NCBI RefSeq assembly: GCF_963668165.1
Contig: NZ_OY764212.1
Location: 186,001-250,000 of the forward strand
Length of the DNA stretch: 64,000 nucleotides
Reading direction: 5' to 3'
DNA from: Marispirochaeta sp.
GTDB taxonomy: Bacteria > Spirochaetota > Spirochaetia > JC444 > Marispirochaetaceae
Shown: one piece after another, positions 1 through 9,041 of the stretch
How positions within the stretch are numbered: the first letter of the stretch is position 1
How the letters are laid out: every line of letters begins with the position of its first letter
Notes under the pieces: generated by a model
What the model was told of the DNA's origin: nothing
The model's database searches: none
Seen by the model: the letters and a program-made list of their open reading frames with translations, nothing else
Translations under genes and position numbers: made by a program

Positions 1-354
1 TGGCTCCAGGACTTTACTTACCGCCGTTCCGGGACCTTCAGTGATTTTGTTGATCCCATCCGGGTTCTGGTGACATCCTCCGGCGATTGTGATTCCCTGG
101 GGCTGCTGTACGTCATCCTCTTGCACTCCTTTGATATTGACGCTATTCTCCTGGTCTCCGAGAAATACGGGCATGCCATGGGAGCAGTGGATGTTCCCGG
201 CGACGGTGCGCGGTATGCCCACGCAGGCAAAGGCTATGTGGTGGCGGAGCTGACGGACCAGGTTGACCTGGGACTTATTGCCGCGGATATGGCGGATCCG
301 GCGGGATGGACACCTGTTATATTTCCGGAAAATCTGACGAACAGGACTGAATAG
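1..354 (+). CDS. Transglutaminase-like protein, 3' part only
   Basis: The reading frame is open from the first base of the window, so the N-terminus lies outside. The visible 117 residues carry GDCDS (nucleophile cysteine context), then a GHAMGAV histidine segment and an AELTD acidic segment. This is the Cys-His-Asp/Glu order of the transglutaminase/papain-like fold. Such proteins are peptidases or amidases, often of unknown substrate. The stop is 4 bases before the yhbY-like start, so the two are probably co-transcribed. Family placement rests on these motifs only; the precise role is unknown. Confidence 0.6.
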   Translation, partial: WLQDFTYRRSGTFSDFVDPIRVLVTSSGDCDSLGLLYVILLHSFDIDAILLVSEKYGHAMGAVDVPGDGARYAHAGKGYVVAELTDQVDLGLIAADMADPAGWTPVIFPENLTNRTE

Positions 355-358
355 TACT

Positions 359-664
359 ATGGCTAAGGAATTGAACAGTGCGGCGCGAAAATTCTTAAGC
401 GCCAGGGCCTCACATAAAAAGCCGGTGGTAATGCTCGGCAAGGAGGGGGCCACCCCGCAGCTTATTAAAGCCCTTAACGAGGCCTTAACGGCCCATGAGC
501 TTGTAAAACTGCGTTTTGTAGACTACAAGGAGGACCGCAGAACAATCGCCGCGGAACTGACGGATGCCGTGGAGGCCCGGCTTGTGCGGATTATCGGCAA
601 CGTAGCGATCTATTTCCGTCCTCATGAAGAGCCGGAAAAGCGACGCTATACCCTGCCGGAGTAA
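359..664 (+). CDS. yhbY: YhbY/CRM-domain RNA-binding protein
   Basis: A 101-residue protein, the normal size for the bacterial single-domain CRM family, which associates with pre-50S ribosomal subunits. The VMLGKEGATP segment near residues 24-33 matches the GxxG-type RNA-binding loop of the family. The segments LTAHELVKLRF and IIGNVAIYFRP complete the fold pattern. The start follows the preceding stop by 4 bases without a clear ribosome-binding site, which suggests translational coupling. Confidence 0.88.
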   Translation: MAKELNSAARKFLSARASHKKPVVMLGKEGATPQLIKALNEALTAHELVKLRFVDYKEDRRTIAAELTDAVEARLVRIIGNVAIYFRPHEEPEKRRYTLPE

Positions 665-678
665 GAAACGGTTCCTGA

Positions 679-1176
679 TCAGCTCTGGTTCTCGTAGGCT
701 TCGGTCTCTTCGCTGAAGTAGTCCAGCTGGATGCCCGCCCGGCGGAAGAACTCTTCCGACTCTGCCCCCGCATGATACTTTCGCTTACAGACAACCCGCG
801 TAATCCCGCAATTAATAATCAGCATGGCGCAGGTTCTGCAGGGGGTCATGGTGCAGTAGAGGGTGGCTCCTTCCAGGGCTACACCCCGCCGGGCAGCCTG
901 ACAGATGGCATTCTGCTCGGCATGGACAGTTCTCATACAATGCTGGCTGATACTACCGTCCTCGTGTATCAGTTTCCTTATCTGGTGTCCCACCTCGTCG
1001 CAATGGGGAAACCCCACAGGAGAGCCCACATAGCCCGTTACCAGCAGCTGCCGGTCTCTCGCTATAACGCAGCCTGAGCGTCCGCGGTCACAGGTTGCCC
1101 GCTTGGCAATGGCGTCACAGACCTCCATAAAATATTCATCCCAGCTGGGGCGTTTGTAATTGCTTTGTTTTATCAT
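679..1176 (-). CDS. dCMP deaminase (ComEB-like)
   Basis: A zinc-dependent cytidylate deaminase-family enzyme that would convert dCMP to dUMP for thymidylate synthesis. Zinc and catalytic residues are visible: HAEQNA (residues 85-90) and TPCRTC (111-116). The N-terminus KRPSWDEYFMEV is typical of this family. An ATG four codons upstream (1188) is also possible, but neither start has a convincing Shine-Dalgarno sequence. The 1188 ATG overlaps a TAAAAT that could itself be a -10 box, so 1176 is preferred. The gene is convergent with the yhbY-like gene, and its 5' region faces the Fe-ADH promoter. Confidence 0.85.
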   Translation of the reverse strand: MIKQSNYKRPSWDEYFMEVCDAIAKRATCDRGRSGCVIARDRQLLVTGYVGSPVGFPHCDEVGHQIRKLIHEDGSISQHCMRTVHAEQNAICQAARRGVALEGATLYCTMTPCRTCAMLIINCGITRVVCKRKYHAGAESEEFFRRAGIQLDYFSEETEAYENQS

Positions 1177-1251
1177 ACCGGGAAGCATTTTACCATGTTT
1201 GGAGGGGGGAAGGGGAACACAGCAGATGTTTTTTTCTCACTTTTCACTCTT

Positions 1252-1281
1252 TTGACACTCTCGCTTTTATTACCGTATACT
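1252..1281 (+). promoter_or_regulatory. Sigma-70-type promoter of the Fe-ADH/pfkB pair
   Basis: TTGACA at 1252-1257 and TATACT at 1276-1281 are separated by 18 bases. The ATG at 1289 starts only 7 bases after the -10 box, with no Shine-Dalgarno sequence between them. The predicted transcript would therefore be leaderless or nearly so. Confidence 0.7.
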
Positions 1282-1288
1282 GATAAAT

Positions 1289-2437
1289 ATGAAAAAGATA
1301 AAAGTTGCGGCCCTGCCCCGGCTGCTGATTGAAGAGGGGGCATTTAAAAAACTTCCCGGTATTATAGCTTCTTCCGGGTACGGCCGGGTTGGAATTATTC
1401 ATGGCAGAACGGTATGGAACCGCTGGGGAGACGACTTGTGCCGGGAGTTCAACACTCTGGATATTGATTTCCTCGATGCCGGTGTTTCCGGTGAACCTTC
1501 GCCGCGGGTTGTCGATGATATTGTAACTGCCTGGGCTGATGAAAAACCGGAACTGATCCTTGCTGTAGGCGGAGGCAGTGTCATGGACGCCGCCAAGGCT
1601 GCCGCCGCAATGCTCGCGGAATCCGGCTCCGGCGGAACAAAGAGCGTAAAAGAGTTTCTTGAAGGGGTAGGCAGCATGACTCCCTCCGGTACCACCCTGC
1701 CGCTTTACGCGGTTCCAACAACTGCGGGTACCGGATCAGAGGCTACCAAGAACGCGGTTTTAAGCGAGATCGGCGGTTTCAAAAAGTCCCTGCGTCACGA
1801 TAATTATGTACCGAAGCTGGCCCTGATCGACCCTCTCCTGGCAGTTGATGCCCCCCTGGGGATTACCGTTGCCGCAGGTTTGGACGCCATTACACAGCTT
1901 ATCGAGTCTTTTATCTCCACCGGAGCGGGCCCCTTTACCGATTCCCTGGCGGTCTCCGGTCTCGTGGCCGCCGGGCGGGCCCTGCCGGCACTGCTGCAGA
2001 ATCCCGAAAACGTAAACGCCAGGGCCAAAATGGGGTATGCGGCTTACCTGTCGGGTGTGTGCCTGGCAAACGCCGGTCTGGGCATGATTCATGGAGCGGC
2101 AAGTCCTATAGGAGCGGCCAGGGAGATTCCCCACGGTCTGGTGTGCGGCCTGCTCCTTTCCGGTACCATACGGCGTATTCTGATGCGGGCCCGGGCGCAG
2201 GAACAGCGGGTACTGGTTCGCAAAATTGAAAAGGCTGCCGAGGCCCTGAACAGTGATATCGATCAGTTGCCTGAGCTGCTGGACGGCTGGCTTGAGGATT
2301 CCGGTTTACCCGGATTTGGAGAATACGGTTTTACCGAGGATGAGCTGCGCGTACTGGCTGGAGAGACGGACATGAAAAACAGTCCGGTCCTGTTCCGCGA
2401 AAAGGAGATCGCGGAGATCTTTCTGGAGCGGATCTGA
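1289..2437 (+). CDS. Iron-containing alcohol dehydrogenase family protein
   Basis: A 382-residue group III (iron-type) alcohol dehydrogenase, oxidising or reducing an alcohol/aldehyde with NAD(P). The nucleotide-binding GGGSVMDAAKA and the GTGSEATKNAV segment are present. Metal-ligand positions read DAITQ, MIHG and IPHG. Three ligands are kept, but the usual second ligand histidine (DAxTH in FucO-type enzymes) is glutamine. Its stop overlaps the start of the pfkB-family gene by one base, so the two act as one unit. The partner kinase suggests sugar or sugar-alcohol catabolism; the substrate is not predictable. Confidence 0.85.
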   Translation: MKKIKVAALPRLLIEEGAFKKLPGIIASSGYGRVGIIHGRTVWNRWGDDLCREFNTLDIDFLDAGVSGEPSPRVVDDIVTAWADEKPELILAVGGGSVMDAAKAAAAMLAESGSGGTKSVKEFLEGVGSMTPSGTTLPLYAVPTTAGTGSEATKNAVLSEIGGFKKSLRHDNYVPKLALIDPLLAVDAPLGITVAAGLDAITQLIESFISTGAGPFTDSLAVSGLVAAGRALPALLQNPENVNARAKMGYAAYLSGVCLANAGLGMIHGAASPIGAAREIPHGLVCGLLLSGTIRRILMRARAQEQRVLVRKIEKAAEALNSDIDQLPELLDGWLEDSGLPGFGEYGFTEDELRVLAGETDMKNSPVLFREKEIAEIFLERI

Positions 2438-3357
2438 TGTCGGAAGCCAGATTCCTCGTAGTAAGCCTGAATCCTGTTATGCAGCGGACTCTGCTCTATG
2501 AGTCGTGGAAGGAGAACCAGGTTAACCGTACCCGTACCCATTACCTTCATGCCTCCGGCAAGGGTGTCAATGTGGCCAGGGTCCTGACCCAGCTGGGGGA
2601 GGAGGCGGTTCATCTGACCCACGCCGGAGGTGCAGACAGGGAAAGGTTTCTGACCATGTGCCGGAAAGACGGACTTACAATTTACGCAGCGGATTCTGGT
2701 TCGGAAATCAGAACTTGTGTTACCATTTTAAGCGGTGAAAACCACAGCAGCACTGAACTGATTGCCGATGCCGGACCTGTTGCCGCCGGCACCGACGAGG
2801 CTGTGCGCAGAGAATTTGAGAAGCTGATAGCAAAGTCCGGGTTCCTGATTATCTCCGGTACCAGGGCCCCGGGATACCGGGACGACCTGTACCCCTGGAT
2901 GGTACAGGAAGCCACAAAGCGGGGAGTTACCAGCATTCTCGACATCAAGGGAGAGGACCTCAAAGCCTGTCTTCCCTGCGGTCCTGCATTGATCAAACCG
3001 AATCTAAGCGAGTTCTGTTCCACCTTTCTGCCTGAACTCGGGGTAGAGGAGCATGAAGCTGACGAGTCTGCCCTTGAGACTGCCGCAAAAGAAATGGAAA
3101 GGATATACCGGGACTACGGGATCCTTACTGTGCTGACCCTGGGGGCCCGCGGGGCCCTGGGCTGGAACGGCCAGGAACGTATCCGGCGGCCCGCTCTTTC
3201 TATTACGCCGCTGAATACTATTGGCTGCGGTGACGCCTTTACCGCGGGGCTGGCTTACAGTCTGGCTGAGGGGCAAAGCCTTATAGACGCCCTCGACAAG
3301 GCTGCTGAATGCGCTGCCGCCAATGCCGGGCTTATAAAACCCGGGGTCATTGAATAA
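2437..3357 (+). CDS. PfkB-family sugar kinase (1-phosphofructokinase/LacC-like)
   Basis: A 306-residue ribokinase-superfamily enzyme. N-terminal SLNPVMQRTL and the GKGVNVARVL motif (residues 41-50) match the 1-phosphofructokinase/tagatose-6-phosphate kinase group. The ATP/anion-hole motif NTIGCGDAFTAG lies at 260-271, with D266 the expected catalytic base. It would phosphorylate a phosphosugar such as fructose 1-phosphate or tagatose 6-phosphate; the exact substrate is uncertain because no PTS or lac genes adjoin it. It is translationally coupled to the preceding Fe-ADH gene by a one-base ATGA-type overlap. Confidence 0.85.
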   Translation: MSEARFLVVSLNPVMQRTLLYESWKENQVNRTRTHYLHASGKGVNVARVLTQLGEEAVHLTHAGGADRERFLTMCRKDGLTIYAADSGSEIRTCVTILSGENHSSTELIADAGPVAAGTDEAVRREFEKLIAKSGFLIISGTRAPGYRDDLYPWMVQEATKRGVTSILDIKGEDLKACLPCGPALIKPNLSEFCSTFLPELGVEEHEADESALETAAKEMERIYRDYGILTVLTLGARGALGWNGQERIRRPALSITPLNTIGCGDAFTAGLAYSLAEGQSLIDALDKAAECAAANAGLIKPGVIE

Positions 3358-3394
3358 AAAAGCCGGCCCCTCTGCGGGAGCCGGCTCTATATTT
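3355..3394. terminator. Bidirectional rho-independent terminator
   Basis: AGCCGGC at 3361-3367 pairs with GCCGGCT at 3380-3386, extended by CCC/GGG. On the minus strand the stem is followed by a run of six T residues (rc of 3355-3360), a strong terminator for the phosphofructokinase gene. On the plus strand the tail is weaker, but it can also end the pfkB transcript. Confidence 0.8.
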
Positions 3395-3414
3395 ACCTGT
3401 TTGTAACTGTAATA

Positions 3415-5070
3415 CTACTTGTGTTCGATCTTCAGTGTCATGGTCGGCTGGTTGCAGACCTCGTCGGGACCGTAATACTGGATTGCCCCGGGATAGGTGA
3501 AACTCGTCTCCACCGCCCAGGTCTCTCTTTCTGCTGCAAAGGCCTTGAAGGGCTTGCCGTCGAGTTCTACCAGGGCTTTGCGGATAACCGGTTTCTTTTT
3601 CCCGTGGCGCTGCTCCAGGTTCATCATCATGGTTACAGGGATGCCGCCGGCGATCCATTCTTTAGCCGGTTGTGCCAGGTTTTTCACCGAGGACATATAG
3701 CCGGTAAGACCGTTGGCAATCAGGGCAAAGGCGTTAAAGCCGAGGGAGTAGCAGTAATCGGCGTCGAAGTTCGATGGAAATGCACAGCGTCCCTCGTACC
3801 CGAAAAAGTGGTGCTGATGGGAGAAGGACCCTGAGTAATTACCTTCGGTTTTCATCTCTCTCAGCCTGTCTTCGATAATCTCAATCAGCAGCTTTTCGGT
3901 TTCAATCCTGGAAACCTGTACGTTTCCATGAGGGTCCCGGTCCATAAGAAGCTGGCGCTGAATATTGTTGGGCAGAGATGAAAAGACATAGGAGGATTCC
4001 CGGGAGAGGTTCTTGTTAATCCATTCCGACTGGTCCTCGAAGGTATTCAGCGTAGAGTAGTAGGCCTCGTGTTCCGCAAGCAGATCGTTCAATTCCCCGA
4101 TAAGGGTCTTCATCTCCGGGATAAACTCGATCAGTCCTTCGGGCACCAGAACGACACCAAAGTTTTCGCCCTTTTCCGCCCGTTTGACAATGGTTGTAAT
4201 AATGCTTCCCACAACCTGATCGAGGGTCTGCTTCTTCTCCTCAACCTCTTCGGAGATAATCGCCGCGTTCGGCCTGGTTTGCAGAGCGCACTCAAGGGCG
4301 ATGTGAGATGCGCTTCTTCCCATCAGCTTGATGAAGTGCCAGTACTTCTTGGCTGAATTGGCGTCCCGCTCGATGTTTCCGATCAGCTCGGAGTATGTTT
4401 TGGTAGCGGTATCGAAGCCGAAAGAGGTCTCGATATGCTCGTTTTTCAGGTCCCCGTCGATAGTCTTGGGGACTCCGATTACCTGGACCTGGGCCTTTTT
4501 CTGCTGAAAATACTCAGCCAGAACCGCGGCATTGGTGTTGGAGTCGTCTCCTCCAATAACGACCAGGGCGCTGATCTTCCGCTTCTTACAGACTTCGATA
4601 CAGGTATCGAACTGCTCCTCGGTTTCCAGCTTGGTGCGGCCGGAACCGATAATATCAAACCCGCCGGTGTTCCTGAACTGGTCCATGTACTCGTCGGTGA
4701 TCTCCAGGGCTCTGTCTTCGGTGAGACCCGAAGGCCCGCCGAGGAATCCGATCAGCTTGCTTTCCTTGTTGCCTTTTTTAAGGCCGTCAAAGAGGCCGGC
4801 GATAACATTGTGTCCACCCGGGGCCTGACCGCCGGAGAGGATCACTCCCACGTTAATTGCCTTTTTGGCATCGGGGTTCGATCCTTCCACGAAACCTGCC
4901 ACAGGCCTGCCGTAGGTATGGGGAAACAGCTGTTTTAGTTCATCCTGATCGGCAACTGACTGGGTAGGCTCGCCAAGGTTTACCTTGATTTTATCTACCT
5001 CTATTTTCAGGGTTTCCGGCAATTTTGGCTCGTATGTATAGCGGGCATCCTGCAGGGGGGAAATCTTCAT
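3415..5070 (-). CDS. pfp: Diphosphate-fructose-6-phosphate 1-phosphotransferase (PPi-PFK)
   Basis: A 551-residue long-form pyrophosphate-dependent phosphofructokinase, the type known from spirochaetes and plants, making fructose 1,6-bisphosphate from fructose 6-phosphate and PPi in the cytosol. GGDDSNTN (173-180) carries the second Asp that favours PPi over [11 protein letters not shown] (201-208) holds the PPi-type lysine and the catalytic Asp, and MGRSASH (250-256) binds the sugar phosphate. The start at 5070 is chosen because an AAGGAG sits 6 bases upstream; an in-frame ATG at 5091 lacks one. It is monocistronic, with its own promoter and terminator. Confidence 0.95.
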   Translation of the reverse strand: MKISPLQDARYTYEPKLPETLKIEVDKIKVNLGEPTQSVADQDELKQLFPHTYGRPVAGFVEGSNPDAKKAINVGVILSGGQAPGGHNVIAGLFDGLKKGNKESKLIGFLGGPSGLTEDRALEITDEYMDQFRNTGGFDIIGSGRTKLETEEQFDTCIEVCKKRKISALVVIGGDDSNTNAAVLAEYFQQKKAQVQVIGVPKTIDGDLKNEHIETSFGFDTATKTYSELIGNIERDANSAKKYWHFIKLMGRSASHIALECALQTRPNAAIISEEVEEKKQTLDQVVGSIITTIVKRAEKGENFGVVLVPEGLIEFIPEMKTLIGELNDLLAEHEAYYSTLNTFEDQSEWINKNLSRESSYVFSSLPNNIQRQLLMDRDPHGNVQVSRIETEKLLIEIIEDRLREMKTEGNYSGSFSHQHHFFGYEGRCAFPSNFDADYCYSLGFNAFALIANGLTGYMSSVKNLAQPAKEWIAGGIPVTMMMNLEQRHGKKKPVIRKALVELDGKPFKAFAAERETWAVETSFTYPGAIQYYGPDEVCNQPTMTLKIEHK

Positions 5071-5125
5071 AAAAAGCTCCTTGTATCGCATAAATATGGA
5101 TCTAATGCACTGGCAGTATTACGTT

Positions 5126-5155
5126 TTTATATACGGTGGCGCCGGTCCTCGTCAA
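5126..5155 (-). promoter_or_regulatory. Promoter of the PPi-PFK gene
   Basis: Read on the minus strand: TTGACG (rc of 5150-5155), an 18-base spacer and TATAAA (rc of 5126-5131). It lies about 55 bases upstream of the chosen start codon. Confidence 0.6.
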
Positions 5156-5319
5156 CCGCGTGAATACGGGGACATAGATCATGATGTGATTGTTGCCGGT
5201 TCAGCCGGATTAACAATCTCGATTTCCGCTGCTTCCTGAATATTATATGATCCCAATCATTGATTTTGCTTATATCCTATAATAAAGTATACAACAGCTG
5301 TTCTAAAGTTGAGGCGAGT

Positions 5320-5601
5320 ATGAAAGCAGTTGTATATGCTACAAAAGGAAATAAATCTGATCTTTTCAGCCCTGATAACATGATTATCGAGATTTGGCTG
5401 GAGACCCTTGGAATCTGTATTAATGAGCAGCACGGGATCTTTCGCGAGTCGACTCCCCGCAAGGCCTACAAGCACTTTGGAACCTTTAATCTCTCCGATG
5501 AGTATTGTGAAATCGCCAGGGAATACCTTGAGTCCAGGGATTTCTTTCAGGAGCAGAACGCCAAGGTTTTTACGGCCCTTAAGCAGAAACTAAAACAGTA
5601 G
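5320..5601 (+). CDS. Conserved-looking small protein of unknown function
   Basis: A 93-residue soluble protein that I do not recognise. The start at 5320 is preferred over an upstream in-frame ATG at 5260 because GAGGCGA precedes it and a TATAAT-like box lies at 5278-5283. The sequence is mixed and charged, ending in a lysine-rich helix (TALKQKLKQ), with no transmembrane segment and two cysteines or fewer. It is convergent with galK, with only 6 bases between the stops. Balanced codon use and the ribosome-binding site support it as a real gene; no function is proposed. Confidence 0.6.
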   Translation: MKAVVYATKGNKSDLFSPDNMIIEIWLETLGICINEQHGIFRESTPRKAYKHFGTFNLSDEYCEIAREYLESRDFFQEQNAKVFTALKQKLKQ

Positions 5602-5607
5602 CTCGTC

Positions 5608-6873
5608 TCACAAAACCAGTTCAATGCTCCCCTGGGAACGGACCCTTATGGGTATCACACTTCCTTTGCCAAAGACCCGTTCCATCCGGTTCGAAAAAGG
5701 CATAAAATCCTCTTTGGATACCAGAGCCTGGATAGTTCCGGCGAAGCCTCCGCCGTGGACCCGAAATGCAGCATTATTACCCACCGCCAGCCTCGCGAGT
5801 TCCACTGCTAAAGGGATTCCCTGTTCCGAAGGATTTCCGCAGGAATAGCAATTCTGAAGCAGTTTCCAGGATGAGTCTCCTGAAGCGTTCATTATGGAGA
5901 TATACGAGGATATATCCCCTTTTCTGATGGCTCGGGCCATTTCTATGACCCTCTGGTTCTCTGTAATAAAGTGAAGGGTCCTTAAGATGGCCCTGTCGCC
6001 GCAGGAGGAACGAAGGGAGGGGATTGCGGAAAGCAGTTCCTCCGTCTCTATTTCCGATGCGCTTTCCCTGGAAAGAGCCCCGGCCACGGAAAACATTTCC
6101 CGGGGGCAGGCGGCGTAATCCTCTGTCAAATCGGCATGACTTCCTCCGGTATCCACAACACAGAGGATATAATTATGGTCGTTGAAAGAGAAATCCATTT
6201 TGTCCACCCGTGGGTTGTCCGGGTCGGAAAAATCGATAGAGCTGATGCCACCGACGGCGCAGGCAGTCTGATCCATCAGGCCGCAGGGTTTGTTAAAATA
6301 GCGGTTTTCTGCGTATTTCCCGATCTTCGCAATCTCAACAGCGGGAACTGCATTTTCATTGTACAGTCCTGATAAAATCGTCCCCAAAAGGACCTCAATA
6401 GCGGCGGAAGAGCTCAAGCCGGATCCTGCGGGAATACGGCTATGGATCCTGCCTTTAAATCCGCCAAAGGTATAGCCCCGGCTGGAAAAACCCGCGGTAA
6501 CACCCCGGATCAGGCTTGCGAAGCTTCCAGCCTCCTGGGGGATGGGCTCAAGGTCGGACAAATCCAGCTTAAAGCTCTTCCTGTAGCCGGCGGATTCCAG
6601 GATGACCTTGTTGTCTGAACGGGGGGTCACCGCCGCGAGGGCGTCAAGATGTACCGATCCGGCCAGGACTCGTCCGCGGTTGTGGTCCGTATGGTTTCCT
6701 GCAAGCTCCGTTCTGCCGGGGGTAGAGAAGATGCGCACATCTGCATCGTTGTCAAAGCATTCCATCAGATAGTGCATCCTCTTGTCTATTCCTGATGAAT
6801 CGCCGTAGATCGCCTGTATACGGGAGTTCCATGCAGGAGAGTTCACCGCGGCCAGCCAGGTTTTCTTAGTCAC
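5608..6873 (-). CDS. galK: Galactokinase
   Basis: A 421-residue GHMP kinase that phosphorylates galactose to galactose 1-phosphate in the Leloir pathway. The galactokinase signature GRTELAGNHTDHNRG lies at 53-67, the ATP loop IPAGSGLSSSAA at 147-158 and GLMDQTACAVGG, with the catalytic Asp, at 198-209. The C-terminus holds the third GHMP motif FRVHGGGFAGT. It is slightly longer than the usual 380-390 residues. Its start overlaps the galT end by 8 bases, so galT-galK is one transcript. Confidence 0.95.
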   Translation of the reverse strand: MTKKTWLAAVNSPAWNSRIQAIYGDSSGIDKRMHYLMECFDNDADVRIFSTPGRTELAGNHTDHNRGRVLAGSVHLDALAAVTPRSDNKVILESAGYRKSFKLDLSDLEPIPQEAGSFASLIRGVTAGFSSRGYTFGGFKGRIHSRIPAGSGLSSSAAIEVLLGTILSGLYNENAVPAVEIAKIGKYAENRYFNKPCGLMDQTACAVGGISSIDFSDPDNPRVDKMDFSFNDHNYILCVVDTGGSHADLTEDYAACPREMFSVAGALSRESASEIETEELLSAIPSLRSSCGDRAILRTLHFITENQRVIEMARAIRKGDISSYISIMNASGDSSWKLLQNCYSCGNPSEQGIPLAVELARLAVGNNAAFRVHGGGFAGTIQALVSKEDFMPFSNRMERVFGKGSVIPIRVRSQGSIELVL

Positions 6874-7915
6874 GCTTTACCTCCAGGTAGTGCTTTTCCG
6901 GCAGTTCCCGGAGTATGGCTGCCGCCTGTTCCGGGGTAATGTCCCGCTGCGGGGTCGCGAGAAGCTCATACCCTACCATGAATTTTTTTATGCTTGCCGA
7001 GCGGAGAAGGGGCGGATAGTAATGAAGGTGCATCTGCCATCCCTGGTAAGCTTTTCCATCACAGGGAGCCCCGTGAATACCCATGGAGTAGGGAAAGCTG
7101 GTCCTGAACAGATTATCATACCGTATTGTCAGCTTACTGATGGCATCGGCAAGATTGTCCCTTTCGTTACCCTCCAGTTCATCTATGGTTCCGACACGGC
7201 GGCGGGGCAGGATCATCGTCTCATAGGGCCACAGCGCCCAGAAAGGTACCAGAACGACAAAGTCCTTGTTGGTATAGATTATCCTCTCCTTGTTTTTCAG
7301 TTCTGCATCAAGATAATCCAGGAGCAGCAGGCTTTTATTTGTATCGAAATAGGCCTTCTGCCGTTGGGTCTCTTTTGCCGGGAGCTCTGGAATGTTTTCA
7401 TTGCTCCATATCTGTCCATGGGGATGAGGATTTGAGCAGCCCATAACCTCGCCGCGGTTCTCAAATATCTGCACATAGGATATAAAATCAACCATACTCA
7501 GTTCGCGGTACTCGGCTATCCATAAGTCAACTATTCTTCTGATCTCAGAAGAACTCATGCGTGCGACTGTCAGATCATGTCGGGGAGAAAAACAGATTAC
7601 CTTGCAGATGCCCCGTTCCGGAACCGCGTAAAACAGGCCGTGGTCAACAGGTTTTTCGTCACCCTGCTCCGGCAAAAGGGCGGAGAAATCGTTGATAAAA
7701 CTGTAGGTCTCCCGGTATTCAGGATTCCTTGCTCCCCCGGCCCGGCTGTTTCCCGGGCAGAGGTAACAGTTCGGGTCATGGGAGAGCAGTGTCTCCGGGA
7801 CTTCTGATTCTTCCTGTCCCTGCCATGGACGCTGGGTGCGCTGGGGCGAGACTACCAGCCATTCTCCTGAAAGGGGATTAAAACGGCGATGAGGGTTTTT
7901 CTGGATTGAGTTCAT
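6866..7915 (-). CDS. galT: Galactose-1-phosphate uridylyltransferase
   Basis: A 349-residue HIT-superfamily enzyme exchanging UMP between UDP-glucose and galactose 1-phosphate. CYLC at 50-53 is the zinc pair. HPHGQIW at 164-170 contains the nucleophilic histidine (H166). The start at 7915 is supported by AGGAG 5 bases upstream. It is the first gene of galT-galK and divergent from a LacI-family regulator whose operator lies in the shared 117-base gap. No galE lies in the window. Confidence 0.95.
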   Translation of the reverse strand: MNSIQKNPHRRFNPLSGEWLVVSPQRTQRPWQGQEESEVPETLLSHDPNCYLCPGNSRAGGARNPEYRETYSFINDFSALLPEQGDEKPVDHGLFYAVPERGICKVICFSPRHDLTVARMSSSEIRRIVDLWIAEYRELSMVDFISYVQIFENRGEVMGCSNPHPHGQIWSNENIPELPAKETQRQKAYFDTNKSLLLLDYLDAELKNKERIIYTNKDFVVLVPFWALWPYETMILPRRRVGTIDELEGNERDNLADAISKLTIRYDNLFRTSFPYSMGIHGAPCDGKAYQGWQMHLHYYPPLLRSASIKKFMVGYELLATPQRDITPEQAAAILRELPEKHYLEVKRD

Positions 7916-7934
7916 ACATGCTCCTGCAGCTGTC

Positions 7935-7964
7935 TTGACTCTTGTCTGTTCTGTTCCGTATACT
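7935..7964 (+). promoter_or_regulatory. Promoter of the LacI-family regulator
   Basis: TTGACT at 7935-7940, an 18-base spacer, and TATACT at 7959-7964. Transcription would begin near 7971, so the palindrome at 7975-7990 covers about +4 to +20. Confidence 0.65.
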
Positions 7965-7974
7965 CATACATGGG

Positions 7975-7990
7975 ATGTACACGTGTACAT
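7975..7990. promoter_or_regulatory. Perfect 16-bp palindromic operator
   Basis: ATGTACACGTGTACAT is a perfect dyad with the central CG typical of LacI/GalR-family operators. It lies just downstream of the regulator promoter, in the galT/regulator divergent gap. This suggests autorepression and possibly control of galTK by the LacI-family protein. A second partial dyad, CATACATG/CATGTATG (7965-7972 and 7988-7995), overlaps it. Confidence 0.65.
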
Positions 7991-8032
7991 GTATGGTACA
8001 CCCATTTTTTTTCTCCGTCAAGGAGCAGGGGT

Positions 8033-9040
8033 ATGGCAAACAGAGATGATGTTGCCCGGCGTGCGGGAGTCAGCGGAGCGACGGTCTCCCGCGTGTTCAA
8101 TCATCCTGACCGGGTGGAGCCCGAAACGGTACGTCTGATACGCAGCGTGGCAGCGGAACTTGGATACCGGCCTGACAAAAACGCCGGAGCCCTCCGGCGC
8201 CGGGGGACAGGGGTCCTTGTTTTTCTTGAATACCGTGGCGGGGGAACCTATTTCTGGCCGGATGTGCGCTTTTTTAACTGGCTCTATGCTGATGTTTTGC
8301 GGGGGGTTATTCAGGCTATAGGGGAAACCCCTTTTCGCCTGGAAATGCGAACAATAGACGCGTTAAGTGAAATCCGGTCCATTGCCAGGGAGTGTGACGG
8401 CATCCTGGCATTCAACACTGAAGATCCAGAATATGCCGCGGCGGTTGCTGAAACGGGTATTCCTTACGTCTGCGCTCACCACACCGAGATGCTTTCGGGT
8501 TTTTCCCGCTGTTCCACAGATAACTTTGCTGGAGGCCGGCTGATGGGAAGGGCTTTTCGTTCAGCCGGTTGTCAGCGGGCGGTGTATGTAAGCGGACATC
8601 TGGACGAGGTAGAGGCTCATCGCTTGAGGCTGAAAGGCTTCCGGGAAGGCTTCGGCCGAGAAGTCTCGCTGATTGAGACTTCCGTGGGTATTGACGGCGG
8701 CGTGGAGGCCGCCAGGATCATTGCTTCTGAAATCCACGGGGGAGGCATTGATGCTGTCTGTGCTGTGAACGACCTTACCGCTCTGGGTATCCTGCGGGGT
8801 TTGGGAGAGCTGCATGTAAAGGTCCCGGATGACTGTATTGTCGCCGGATACGATAATCTTCCGGTAGACCTGGGCCTGCCCTATAAAATTCCCAGTGTGG
8901 ATTTACAGCTTGGGACCCTTTACCGGAAAGCAGTCGCCGGGCTTTCCGCTTATGTGTACCGGGGAACTCCCTGCAATTCCAGCCTGAAGCCTCAGCTTAT
9001 TCCCGGCAGTCTGCTTGACCCGCCCGGTTTCTCCTCATAA
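8033..9040 (+). CDS. LacI/GalR-family transcriptional regulator
   Basis: A 335-residue repressor with an N-terminal helix-turn-helix (residues 1-60: ANRDDVARRAGVSGATVSRV and the hinge GYRPDKNAGALRR) followed by a periplasmic-binding-like effector domain. The start at 8033 has AAGGAG 7 bases upstream; an in-frame ATG at 7970 lies inside the promoter/operator and is rejected. Divergence from galTK and an upstream dyad make it a likely regulator of galactose genes and of itself. The downstream manA gene follows within a few bases, so mannose/fructose metabolism may be co-regulated. The effector is unknown. Confidence 0.88.
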   Translation: MANRDDVARRAGVSGATVSRVFNHPDRVEPETVRLIRSVAAELGYRPDKNAGALRRRGTGVLVFLEYRGGGTYFWPDVRFFNWLYADVLRGVIQAIGETPFRLEMRTIDALSEIRSIARECDGILAFNTEDPEYAAAVAETGIPYVCAHHTEMLSGFSRCSTDNFAGGRLMGRAFRSAGCQRAVYVSGHLDEVEAHRLRLKGFREGFGREVSLIETSVGIDGGVEAARIIASEIHGGGIDAVCAVNDLTALGILRGLGELHVKVPDDCIVAGYDNLPVDLGLPYKIPSVDLQLGTLYRKAVAGLSAYVYRGTPCNSSLKPQLIPGSLLDPPGFSS

Positions 9041-9041
9041 A

